From Chloroflexota bacterium (GTDB lineage: Bacteria > Chloroflexota > Dehalococcoidia > Tepidiformales > Tepidiformaceae): a stretch of DNA of 13,656 nucleotides. The notes under the pieces were generated by a model that saw only the letters and a list, made by a program, of their open reading frames with translations, ran no database searches and was not told where the DNA came from. Numbering within the stretch: position 1 is the stretch's first letter; each line of letters starts with the position of its first letter. This document shows, piece after piece, positions 1 to 6,694 of this stretch. The position numbers and the translations under genes were made by a program. Where the stretch lies: NCBI GenBank assembly GCA_963169135.1, contig CAUJEQ010000152.1:1-13656 (forward strand), read 5' to 3'.

Positions 1-725
1 TCCATGCACCGGTCCGACTTCATCAGCTCGAGCGCGCCTACGTTCGCCTTCACCCTGCCGGGGTGTTTCCGTTTCACCGCGATCACCCGGTCGATGACGG
101 CATCGCGCTCCCGCAGGTCATCCCACCCCAGCCCCGTCTCGTCCCCCACCGACGGCACATAGAACGTGAACGCGATGCCCGTGACCGGCCAGTCCTTCAC
201 CTCTTCCACGAATGCCTCGATGCCCGCCTCGTTTTGCCGGGTGACGGTCATCTGGAGCATCACCGTTGTCCCGTCGCTCGGGTCCCGCTCGAACACCGCT
301 TTCTTCACCTTGTCGTAGACGCCCTCCCCCCGGATGGGGTCGTTCAACTCCTTCGGCCCGTCGAGCGAGACCGTCACCAGGTGTCCCGGCACCGAGGGGA
401 TGCCGTACGTCCCGTTCGTGACAATCGACGAGTGCTCGAACAGCGGCATCGCCTTCATCACCAGCTCTCGCCGGATCATCGGTTCCCCGCCCATGAACAG
501 CATCGAGCGGATGCCATGGCGGTCCCGCAGCTTCTCCAGCTGCGCGAGCATCGTCGCGTCGTCCATCTTGTCCTTCGGACGATTGGGGTTATCGGCCCGG
601 AACACGAAACAGTGCGTGCACGACAGGTTGCACACGTTCGTCACGTTCACGAGCGCGCCGCGGTACTCGCGGTCGCCGAAGTCCGTCGGTTCCCGGACTT
701 CGTGCGTAGGGATGAAGCTGCTCAC
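1..725 (-). CDS. Radical SAM protein, 3' end missing
   Basis: Partial gene: about 241 codons are visible and the C-terminus lies beyond the left edge. The GTG start at 725 is preceded by a strong GGAGGT Shine-Dalgarno (731-736) at 5-nt spacing, which fixes the start. Residues 32-39 read CNLSCTHC, the CxxxCxxC motif that binds the [4Fe-4S] cluster and SAM, and GGEP follows at about 79-82, as in the radical SAM TIM barrel. Later segments (SIVTNGTYG, TVSLDGPKELND) match the barrel strands of HpnH/MoaA/SPASM-type members. A Cys near the visible end (SDRCM) could belong to an auxiliary-cluster region, but that region is cut off. The substrate cannot be told. It is divergent from the crotonase at 830 across 104 bp. 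G-ending codons dominate, as in the other minus-strand genes. Confidence 0.9.
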   Translation of the reverse strand, partial: MSSFIPTHEVREPTDFGDREYRGALVNVTNVCNLSCTHCFVFRADNPNRPKDKMDDATMLAQLEKLRDRHGIRSMLFMGGEPMIRRELVMKAMPLFEHSSIVTNGTYGIPSVPGHLVTVSLDGPKELNDPIRGEGVYDKVKKAVFERDPSDGTTVMLQMTVTRQNEAGIEAFVEEVKDWPVTGIAFTFYVPSVGDETGLGWDDLRERDAVIDRVIAVKRKHPGRVKANVGALELMKSDRCM

Positions 726-793
726 GGTTGACCTCCGCGACCAGTGGGTGTTATTCGAACCATACCACGTGTTCGGCCCGCCGCCAGAACAGG

Positions 794-823
794 TCGACAA
801 CCACGACACGCCCATCGACAATC
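794..823. repeat. Paired TCGACAA motif upstream of the first crotonase
   Basis: Two copies of TCGACAA start at 794 and 815, exactly 21 bp apart, and the second is extended as ATCGACAATC. The ATG follows 15 bases after the second copy starts. The same arrangement, with the same 21-bp spacing, precedes the phosphotransferase at 9480. The copies could be operator half-sites two helical turns apart, or remnants of a dispersed intergenic repeat. No regulator is identified. Confidence 0.45.
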
Positions 824-829
824 CGCCGC

Positions 830-1690
830 ATGGCCTACGAACACATCAGCTACGACGTTGCCGACGGTGTCCTCACCATCACCCTCGACCGCCCCGAACA
901 GCTCAACGCCTTCACCGGCACCATGCAGGAAGAGCTCATCGACGCCTGCGATCGCGCCGACGCCGACGACACTGTCCGCGTCATCATCGTCACCGGCCGC
1001 GGGCGTGGTTTCTGTGCCGGCGCCGACCTCTCGGGCGGGCCCGCCACCTTCGATGCCACCTCCCGCGGCCGCTCGACCGACATCCGCGATTACCGCGATG
1101 GCGGCGGCAAGGTTACCCTCCGCTTCTTCGAACTGAAGAAACCCATCATCGCGGCGATCAATGGCCCCGCTGTCGGCGTTGGGATCACCATGACGCTCGC
1201 CATGGATGTCCGCCTCGCCAGCGAAAACGCCCGTATGGGCTTCGTCTTCGCCCGCCGCGGCATCGTCCCGGAGGCATGCAGCTCCTGGTTCCTCCCCCGC
1301 GTCGTCGGCATCTCCCAGGCGATGGAATGGGTTTCCACCGGCCGCGTCTTCACCGCCCAGGAAGCGCTCGCCGGGGGCCTCGTCCGAAGCGTCCACGCGC
1401 ACGAAGACCTCCTCCCGGCAGCCCACGCGCTCGCCCGCGAGATTGTCGAAAACACCGCGCCCGTCTCCGTCGCCCTGTGCCGCCAGCTGATGTGGCGCGG
1501 CCTCGTCGCCGACCACCCCATGCACGCGCACATGGCCGATTCGCGCGGCATCCTGGTCATGGGCGCCAGCGCCGATGTCAAAGAGGGCGTCGCCGCCTTC
1601 CTCGAAAAGCGTGCCCCGAAATTCACCGGGAGCGTTAGCAAGGAACTCCCCGACCTCTTCCCGTTCTACAAGACGCCCGAATTCGAATAG
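830..1690 (+). CDS. Enoyl-CoA hydratase/isomerase family protein, probably isomerase-type
   Basis: A 286-residue crotonase-fold protein, normal for the family. I chose ATG 830: the frame is open to about 728, but those 34 residues are low-complexity and unlike the family. No clear Shine-Dalgarno is present. RPEQLNA (21-27) and GRGFCAGADL (58-67) mark the acyl-CoA and oxyanion-hole regions. Aligned by eye to rat mitochondrial enoyl-CoA hydratase, the two catalytic glutamates (E144, E164) become Thr120 and Phe140. Glu148 sits instead in VPEACSS, which matches the catalytic motif of PECI-type delta3,delta2-enoyl-CoA isomerases. Double-bond isomerisation of an acyl-CoA in beta-oxidation is thus likelier than hydration. 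The physiological substrate is unknown. It is a paralogue of the gene at 2422, sharing the C-terminal EKR(A)P.(F/Y)TG segment. It ends 17 bp before the convergent FrnE-like gene. Confidence 0.9.
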   Translation: MAYEHISYDVADGVLTITLDRPEQLNAFTGTMQEELIDACDRADADDTVRVIIVTGRGRGFCAGADLSGGPATFDATSRGRSTDIRDYRDGGGKVTLRFFELKKPIIAAINGPAVGVGITMTLAMDVRLASENARMGFVFARRGIVPEACSSWFLPRVVGISQAMEWVSTGRVFTAQEALAGGLVRSVHAHEDLLPAAHALAREIVENTAPVSVALCRQLMWRGLVADHPMHAHMADSRGILVMGASADVKEGVAAFLEKRAPKFTGSVSKELPDLFPFYKTPEFE

Positions 1691-1707
1691 CCCCCCGGGA
1701 ACCGCGC

Positions 1708-2337
1708 TCAGGACTTCGGCGTCTTCCCCAGCCGCTGGATGATCGACTCAAAGACGTTGTAGTCCTGGGCGCCCACGATCGCGTACTTCTCCGCGAACAC
1801 GTACGTCGGCACGCCGCTCACGCCGATCTCCCGCGTCCACCGGATCCCCTCGGTCACGCGGTCGCTGTACTTGCCGTGCTCCAGCGCCTCCCGGAGCGCC
1901 ACCGGGTCCAGCCCGGCCGATTCACCAACCGCCACCACCGCGTCGATGGTACCGATGTCCTGCAGGTCCTCGAAGTACGCCTTGAACATCGCTTTCGTGT
2001 ACTCCCAGTCCCGGTCGTGCTCGAAGGCGAACTCGCCTCCCTGGTGGGCCAGCAACGTGTTTGAAGTCCACGTCCGCCCGCGCGTGAACTTGATCCCCAG
2101 GCGCTCCGCCCGCAGCTCCATCTCCGTCGGCGGATCCTCCGGCCGTGTCATCGGCCGCCGCGCCTTACCTTCGGGGGGCGTCGAGGGGTCGAGCAGGTAC
2201 GGCGCGTGCCGCACCCCTACGTCGTATTCGTTCCGCAGCCGTTCGACCTCCACGAGGCCGACATAACACCACGGTCAAACGAAGTCGGAAATTACCAGCA
2301 GGGAAACGGTCCCCTCGATCGGCTCGATGCTGCTCAT
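1708..2337 (-). CDS. Selenocysteine-containing FrnE/DsbA-like thiol oxidoreductase (UxxC), in-frame TGA
   Basis: Reading from ATG 2337 gives 20 codons ending SLLVISDFV, then TGA (2277-2275), then PWCYVGLVEVERL and 181 more residues to the stop. Read through, this is a complete 209-residue FrnE-type DsbA thioredoxin-fold protein. The TGA falls exactly on the first Cys of the family's SDxxCPWCYxG motif, giving Sec21-Pro-Trp-Cys24. Later family marks are SNTLLAHQ (about 92-99), a GVSGVPTYVF segment with the expected cis-proline near 177, and a YAIVGAQ segment near 185. Only this one in-frame stop occurs and no frameshift is needed. A SECIS-like hairpin follows the TGA directly. No signal peptide is visible, so the protein is probably cytoplasmic. 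Thiol-disulfide exchange is the expected chemistry; the partner is unknown. No Shine-Dalgarno is evident and a TATACT box lies close upstream. A plain nonsense mutation or read error is the main alternative. Confidence 0.85.
2239..2274 (-). promoter_or_regulatory. Candidate bacterial SECIS hairpin after the UGA
   Basis: On the minus strand the arms TCGGCCTC (2261-2254) and GAGGTCGA (2250-2243) form an 8-bp stem with one G-U wobble, closing a GUG loop (2253-2251). A lower CCGT/ACGG helix (2274-2271 with 2242-2239) can close the structure right after the UGA, with an unpaired bulge on the 5' side. The loop lies 21 nt after the UGA and starts with G-U. Known bacterial SECIS elements place a short G-containing apical loop on a stem within roughly 16-37 nt of the UGA, where SelB binds. 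The hairpin is entirely within coding sequence, also as expected. Confidence 0.75.
2275..2277 (-). other. In-frame UGA, predicted selenocysteine codon 21
   Basis: TGA interrupts an otherwise continuous frame at the position where relatives have the nucleophilic active-site cysteine. Translation upstream (ISDFV) and downstream (PWCYVG) matches the family on both sides. Other genes here end normally in TGA (for example at 9107-9109 and 10413-10415), so the codon is not generally reassigned to Trp or Gly. The Sec reading depends on selA, selB, selC and selD elsewhere in the genome, which cannot be seen here. Confidence 0.8.
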
Positions 2338-2344
2338 CCCGGGA

Positions 2345-2350
2345 AGTATA
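2345..2350 (-). promoter_or_regulatory. Possible -10 box of the selenoprotein gene (leaderless transcript?)
   Basis: TATACT on the minus strand ends 7 nt before ATG 2337. That spacing would put the transcript start at or next to the start codon, and no Shine-Dalgarno is present. No convincing -35 hexamer lies 16-18 bp upstream, so this is a weak call. Confidence 0.3.
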
Positions 2351-2421
2351 GGCGCCCCGATTGGACAACGCCCGCCGACTCGTGTTGACTTCCGCCACCA
2401 ACCACGCGCAGGAGTGCCGCT

Positions 2422-3219
2422 ATGTCCTATTCCGACCTGCTTTTCGACGTCGCCGGCGAGGTGGCTACCGTCACCCTCAACCGCCCCGAGAAACTCAACG
2501 CCCTCAACCGCAACCTCCAGCAAGAGATCCTCGACGTCTGCCACGAGGTCAAGCACAACGACGGCATCCGCGCCATCGTCTGGACCGGCGCGGGGCGTGG
2601 CTTCTGCTCCGGGGCCGACGTCACTGGCCCGCCGCCCGCCGAGGCCCCTCCTCCAACCTGGCAGCAGCGCATGGACGAGGACAGCTGGGTTGGCCGCCAG
2701 GCCCGGGCCGTCTACGGCGTCGACAAGCCCAGCATCGCGGCCGTCAACGGTGTCGCTGCCGGTGCCGGGATGTCCCTCTCGCTCGCCTGCGATATCCGCA
2801 TCGGCAGCGAGAACACCCGCTTCCGGACCGTCTTCATCGAACGCAACCTGTCGCCCGATGCGGGCATGACCTACTTCCTCCCCCGCCTCGTCGGTACAGG
2901 GAATGCCCTGGACATGATCCTCACCAGCCGCAACGTCGAGGCCGAGGAAGCCCTGCGTATGGGCCTGCTCCAGCGTGTCGTGCCCCACGCCGGCCTCGTG
3001 GCCTCGGCCCAGGAAACCGCTGCCCAGATCGCCGCCCATCCGCCTCTCGCCGCGATGATGTCGAAACGGGCCATCCAGCGCAGCCTGGACAACGGCTTCG
3101 AGGACCAGCTCCGCTACGAAGTCCGCTCCATCGAGATCTGCCGCAAGGCTGTCAACGACGCCCGCGAACAGCGTTCGGCCTTCGTCGAAAAGCGCCCCGC
3201 GCGTTACACCGGGACGTAG
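2422..3219 (+). CDS. Enoyl-CoA hydratase/isomerase family protein, PaaG-like active site
   Basis: A 265-residue crotonase-fold protein. ATG 2422 is supported by AGGAG at 2410-2414. Family marks are RPEKLNALN (21-29), GRGFCSGADV (58-67) and AVNGVAAGAGMSLSLACD (107-124). At the two hydratase glutamate positions it has Ser120 and Phe138. Asp146 lies in SPDAGMTYFLPRL, resembling the PD.GGTW.LPR motif of PaaG-type 1,2-epoxyphenylacetyl-CoA isomerases, which use an Asp. Isomerase chemistry on an acyl-CoA is therefore likelier than hydration, though an aromatic substrate is not shown. It is divergent from the selenoprotein gene across 84 bp, so the two may be co-regulated. It ends 4 bp before the convergent glycosyltransferase. 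It is a paralogue of the gene at 830. Confidence 0.92.
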   Translation: MSYSDLLFDVAGEVATVTLNRPEKLNALNRNLQQEILDVCHEVKHNDGIRAIVWTGAGRGFCSGADVTGPPPAEAPPPTWQQRMDEDSWVGRQARAVYGVDKPSIAAVNGVAAGAGMSLSLACDIRIGSENTRFRTVFIERNLSPDAGMTYFLPRLVGTGNALDMILTSRNVEAEEALRMGLLQRVVPHAGLVASAQETAAQIAAHPPLAAMMSKRAIQRSLDNGFEDQLRYEVRSIEICRKAVNDAREQRSAFVEKRPARYTGT

Positions 3220-3223
3220 GCGC

Positions 3224-4759
3224 TCAGCGGCCTTCGCGCCAGTAGACGCGAGCCTCCCCGAAGGTCTGCTTGAGGGTGTATCGCTCCTGTACCATCTGCC
3301 GGACCTTCGGGATTCGCGGGTCGTTTTGGTCCACATCCGGAATCCCATCCAGCCAGTCGATGACGACGGTTGCCTCCGTGGTTTCGATGTCGGTGATGAA
3401 CTCCTCGATCGACTGCTCGTCCAGCCAAAACGGCATGTCATAGATGAAGCGCGACGCCGGCCGCCTGCCCGAGTGCCAGAAGATCACCGCGTCTCTCCCG
3501 ATCAGCAGGACCCGGTCGTCGCTTCGCGTGTGTTCGTGGATATACTCGCCGATCGCCTTCGCAGCTAAACCTCGTTCCGTTCGCTCGCTTCCTTCCAGGG
3601 CTTCCGCGCGGCCTGCGGGCTTCTGTGCCAGGTACACGGGGGCATTGATGAAGAGTGCGAGCGTCAGGGCAACGCCCGCTCCTGCCACCGCCATCCTCCC
3701 CGCAACCGGGTGCCAGACCCAGCGCGGAGTTGGACTGAACCCGCCGGCGACCATGAGCGCCCCCGCTGGAAGGAGCTGGATGGAGTAGTGCGCGTAGAAC
3801 CGGCCAGTCGCCGCCGCGCCCAGCCCGGACGCCGCCAGCCATGCGACGGCGATGAGGTCACCGCGGCGCCTCCGGGCCACGAGCTGCCAGGTTCCCAGCC
3901 CGGCCCCAAGGATGAGTGGCGCAGTCGCCATCCCGACGAGCCTTCCGTAGGTGTGGAACAACCAGATCTTGGTTGAGAGAGGCACTTGAGCCGTATAAAG
4001 CGCGTTGTAGGTCACGTTTGCGTACACGGCCCGGCTCAGGCCACCCGTCAGCGCCAGCCAGGCGACGACCGTGCACACCGGCCCGGCGAATCCCGCCAGC
4101 CACCACCCCGCCTGCCTCCAGTTCGACCCACTCACGCAGAGCCAGAGGACAAGCACCGCGTTTCCGGCTGCCACCGGCTTCGTCAGGCACGCAAGGGCGG
4201 CCAGCACCCCTGCGGCGGCCGCGTTTCCCGCGCCCCGACCGGCCCGCGCCCGCAGGCCGAACACCAACGACCAGGACATCGGTAAGACCATGAACGGCTC
4301 AACGTTCGCGTGCGGCCGGATGAACGCGGCTCCGCAGGAGAGGCCGAAAACTGCGCCGGCGAGCCATCGTGCCCGGTCTCCCCACAGCATCCCTGCCGCC
4401 ACCATGGTCGCCGCCGCCGTCCCGGAAAGAGCCAGCGCTCCCAACACGCGCGGCCCTGCCTCCGACTCGCCGAAAACCAGGAACGCCAGGGAGTACCAGA
4501 GGTAGACGCCAGGCGGCTTGTGGTCGAAGACATCCCGATACGGTTGGTCGCCCTCCAGCAGCAACCGTGCAACCACGGCGTAGACGGCCTCATCGCGGCT
4601 GAAAGGATCGGCGAAGAACGGAGCCGTGAGTGCCACCGGCACGGCCAAAAGCACCGCCCACCCAACAATGCGTGTTGCTGACCAGGGAATTCGAAGAGAT
4701 CCGTCCATCCGCTCGCCCGCTTGTTCGCTCATTTCACCGTGGGGCGCCAGCGGCCCCAT
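3224..4759 (-). CDS. ArnT/PMT-like GT-C family glycosyltransferase, membrane protein
   Basis: A 511-residue polytopic membrane protein. After the first transmembrane helix (about 32-50) come DPFSRDEAVYAVVA (51-64) and HKPPGVYLW, the acidic first-loop motif and the KPP motif of GT39/GT83 (PMT, ArnT) enzymes that use polyprenyl-phosphate sugars. Many further hydrophobic helices follow. The C-terminal 120 residues (from about 390) form a soluble region with DRVLLIGRDAVIFWHSGRRPASRF and ATVVIDWL, typical of bacterial members. It probably moves a sugar onto a lipid or surface glycan at the outer face of the membrane; donor and acceptor are unknown. The start is uncertain: in-frame ATGs at 4759, 4732 and 4708 all lack a good Shine-Dalgarno, and 4732 or 4708 would leave a more usual short N-terminus. 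It lies downstream of the small gene at 4855. Confidence 0.85.
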   Translation of the reverse strand: MGPLAPHGEMSEQAGERMDGSLRIPWSATRIVGWAVLLAVPVALTAPFFADPFSRDEAVYAVVARLLLEGDQPYRDVFDHKPPGVYLWYSLAFLVFGESEAGPRVLGALALSGTAAATMVAAGMLWGDRARWLAGAVFGLSCGAAFIRPHANVEPFMVLPMSWSLVFGLRARAGRGAGNAAAAGVLAALACLTKPVAAGNAVLVLWLCVSGSNWRQAGWWLAGFAGPVCTVVAWLALTGGLSRAVYANVTYNALYTAQVPLSTKIWLFHTYGRLVGMATAPLILGAGLGTWQLVARRRRGDLIAVAWLAASGLGAAATGRFYAHYSIQLLPAGALMVAGGFSPTPRWVWHPVAGRMAVAGAGVALTLALFINAPVYLAQKPAGRAEALEGSERTERGLAAKAIGEYIHEHTRSDDRVLLIGRDAVIFWHSGRRPASRFIYDMPFWLDEQSIEEFITDIETTEATVVIDWLDGIPDVDQNDPRIPKVRQMVQERYTLKQTFGEARVYWREGR

Positions 4760-4854
4760 CGTTGTAATTCACACCATCGTCAGGAGTTTCCCCCGGCAAC
4801 ACCCCTGTTTTGCGACCACCGTGAAACTCGACAGAAACCTGGCGCGGTCCGCCG

Positions 4855-5271
4855 CTACGACCCCGTCGCCTCCTCGAACACCAGCAGCAGTGATCGGATT
4901 CGGTCCTGCAACTCGTCGAACCGGTCTCGTCCCCCGCCGAGCGCGGCTTCCCGCGTCGCCAGCGCCTGCAATCGAGCTGCCTGGCCATCGTCCATCGCCG
5001 CCTCAGCTTCCCATGCCAGATCGTTCGACCCGCGGATGCTCACCCAGTGCTCCACCAGTGGCCGCAGTTCGGCCAGCCGCGTTACGTACTGCGTCCGGAG
5101 CGTTCGCGCGCCTTCCAGCACCTGCGGGTCGTCCCGGTCCGCGAAGTAAGCGTCCAGCGCGCCCAGCAGGTCTTCCATCAGGGGCTCAAGCTCGTCCTTC
5201 GTGTACTCGAAGTACAAGAGTTCCTGCTCGTACCGCGCGAGAATGCCGTCGATCTCGTTCATTCCATCCAT
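4855..5271 (-). CDS. Hypothetical acidic helical protein
   Basis: A 138-residue protein that I do not recognise. The frame stays open upstream to about 5382, but that extension is Arg-rich and overlaps the end of the MFS gene. ATG 5271 (MDGMNEI) or ATG 5262 is the better start. The protein is predicted nearly all helix, with acidic heptad-like runs (YEQELLYFEYTKDELEPLMEDLL) and a C-terminal segment (RDRFDELQDRIRSLLLVFEEA), suggesting a coiled coil or helical bundle. It has no cysteine, signal peptide or membrane segment. It follows the MFS gene by 40 bp on the same strand and precedes the glycosyltransferase by about 95-120 bp, so all three may be co-transcribed. Confidence 0.7.
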   Translation of the reverse strand: MDGMNEIDGILARYEQELLYFEYTKDELEPLMEDLLGALDAYFADRDDPQVLEGARTLRTQYVTRLAELRPLVEHWVSIRGSNDLAWEAEAAMDDGQAARLQALATREAALGGGRDRFDELQDRIRSLLLVFEEATGS

Positions 5272-5311
5272 TGTGCGCCCCGATCCCCGCTGCGGGCACC
5301 GGCGCGGCCTG

Positions 5312-6598
5312 CTATCCCCCTGCCGCGGGGACCTCCGCCGCCGGTTTCTCTCCGCTCGCGACTGGCAGCGGCCGGACCTCATACCGCCGCAGTTCCGGCA
5401 GCTTTGCCCACACCAACCCCACCACCGCCAGGCAGCCCATGCCCCCCGTCACCACCGCGAACGTCGCGCTCGTCACCGCCGCCACCAGCCCCGATTCGAC
5501 CGCTCCCAGCTGGTTCGACGCCCCGATGAAGAGCATGTTCACGCTGCTCACCCGGCCCCGCAGCTCATCAGGCGTGCTCAGCTGCACGGTCGTTTGGCGC
5601 AGCACCACGCTCACCTGGTCCGCCATCCCGATGAACATGTACACGGCCACCGAGAGGTAGAAGTTACGCGAAAGCCCGAACAAGATCGTCCCGATCCCGA
5701 ACAGCGCGACCGTGACCAGCAGCGCCCGCCCCGCCCGGCGCACCGGCGGCAGCACCACCAGCGCTATCGCCATCACCAGCGCCCCCGCCTCCAGAGACGC
5801 CGAGAGCACTCCGTACCCCTTCGGCCCGACCTCCAGGATGTCCTTCGCATAGATAGGCAACAGGGCCTGCGCCCCGCCGAAGATCACCGCGAACATGTCC
5901 AGCGTCATCGCCCCGAGCAGCACCTGCCGGTGCCGGACGAAGCTCACGCCTTCTTTGATGGCCTCCAGGCTGACCGCCCGCCGCGCGCCTTGAATCGCTC
6001 GCGGCCGGAGCAGCGCAACCGCCAGGATCGAGGTGCCCATCAGGATCATGTGCGCCAGGTAGGCGGTGTCCACCCCCGAGAAGCCGATGAGCAACCCGCC
6101 CATCGCCGGCCCGGTCACGAACCCCAGCGACTGGATCGTGGAGTTCACGACGATCGCGTTCGGGAACGCCTCGCGCGAGACCACCTGCGGCACCAGCGCC
6201 TGGCGGGCCGGGTTCTCGAACGCTGCCGCCAGGGCGAGCATTAGCACCAGCCCGTAGAACAACGGCAGCTCGGTGACGTCTCGGGTCGTCGCAACGTACA
6301 GCGTCGCCGAGCACGCCAGCGGCACGAACTGGGCCAGCAGGACGATCTTCTTGCGGTCGTGGCTGTCGGCCACTGCCCCGCCAACCAGGCTCATCCCCAG
6401 CGAGGGAAAGAATCGGGCCAGCCCGAGCATCCCCAGCTGGAACGGCGAACCCGAAATCTCGTACACCTGCCACGCGATAGCCGCGTTCAGCATCGTCATC
6501 GCGATGGCCGACGAAAGGCGCCCGCCCGCGAACAGCGCGTAGTTCGGCTGGCGGAGTGCGGCCAGCGGGTCATGCCGGGGTTGGTCGGGTTCGGACAC
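5312..6598 (-). CDS. MFS transporter, EntS-like (MFS_3) exporter
   Basis: A 428-residue protein with about 12 hydrophobic helices, standard for the major facilitator superfamily. The motif GGAVADSHDRKK (73-84) between helices 2 and 3 is the conserved MFS loop (GxxxDRxGR type). AAFENPARQALVPQVV and the central cytoplasmic loop (about 203-225) resemble the enterobactin exporter EntS / MFS_3 group. It is likely a proton-driven exporter of a small molecule in the cytoplasmic membrane; the substrate is unknown. The start is GTG 6598 with a weak AGGT upstream; the next in-frame Met lies inside helix 1. It is divergent from the CoA-transferase operon across 96 bp and is probably first in a minus-strand unit with the genes at 4855 and 3224. 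Confidence 0.9.
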   Translation of the reverse strand: MSEPDQPRHDPLAALRQPNYALFAGGRLSSAIAMTMLNAAIAWQVYEISGSPFQLGMLGLARFFPSLGMSLVGGAVADSHDRKKIVLLAQFVPLACSATLYVATTRDVTELPLFYGLVLMLALAAAFENPARQALVPQVVSREAFPNAIVVNSTIQSLGFVTGPAMGGLLIGFSGVDTAYLAHMILMGTSILAVALLRPRAIQGARRAVSLEAIKEGVSFVRHRQVLLGAMTLDMFAVIFGGAQALLPIYAKDILEVGPKGYGVLSASLEAGALVMAIALVVLPPVRRAGRALLVTVALFGIGTILFGLSRNFYLSVAVYMFIGMADQVSVVLRQTTVQLSTPDELRGRVSSVNMLFIGASNQLGAVESGLVAAVTSATFAVVTGGMGCLAVVGLVWAKLPELRRYEVRPLPVASGEKPAAEVPAAGG

Positions 6599-6610
6599 GG
6601 GACCTGCGGG

Positions 6611-6625
6611 GCGTGGTGTCCACGC
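6611..6625. promoter_or_regulatory. Inverted repeat in the MFS / CoA-transferase divergent spacer
   Basis: GCGTGG-TGT-CCACGC is a perfect 6-bp inverted repeat with a 3-base centre, 13 bp from the MFS start. A second, weaker one (GCCGG 6646-6650 with CCGGC 6657-6661) lies between it and the CoA-transferase start. A repressor operator or a leader hairpin is possible. No T-tract follows, so it does not look like a terminator. In GC-rich DNA, short palindromes also arise by chance. Confidence 0.35.
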
Positions 6626-6694
6626 ATCCTGCGGTCATCTCCACCGCCGGTCAAACCCGGCCTCCCGTGGCCACACGACCCCTCCGCCGGTACG

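Noticed and set aside
728..829. N-terminal extension of the first crotonase from 728
   Set aside because: The 34 extra residues are Ser/Thr/Arg-rich, unlike the family, and cross the divergent promoter region; ATG 830 fits the crotonase N-terminus.
722..1531. Long minus-strand open frame antisense to the first crotonase
   Set aside because: Its composition is the mirror of C-ending codons on the + strand and it has no domain signature. Similar antisense frames oppose the other plus-strand genes.
334..1638. Long plus-strand open frame across the radical SAM and crotonase genes
   Set aside because: It is a shadow frame: Arg/Pro/His-rich, covering two well-supported genes in other frames.
2275..2277. 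TGA read as a true stop, making the FrnE-like gene a pseudogene or a gene starting at GTG 2253
   Set aside because: The upstream frame matches the family N-terminus, the TGA is exactly at the active-site Cys, no other disruption exists, and a SECIS-like hairpin follows. A sequencing error remains possible but is less likely.
6359..6694. N-terminal extension of the CoA-transferase from 6359
   Set aside because: It runs antisense through the MFS gene and its Arg/His-rich translation has no CaiB/BaiF resemblance.
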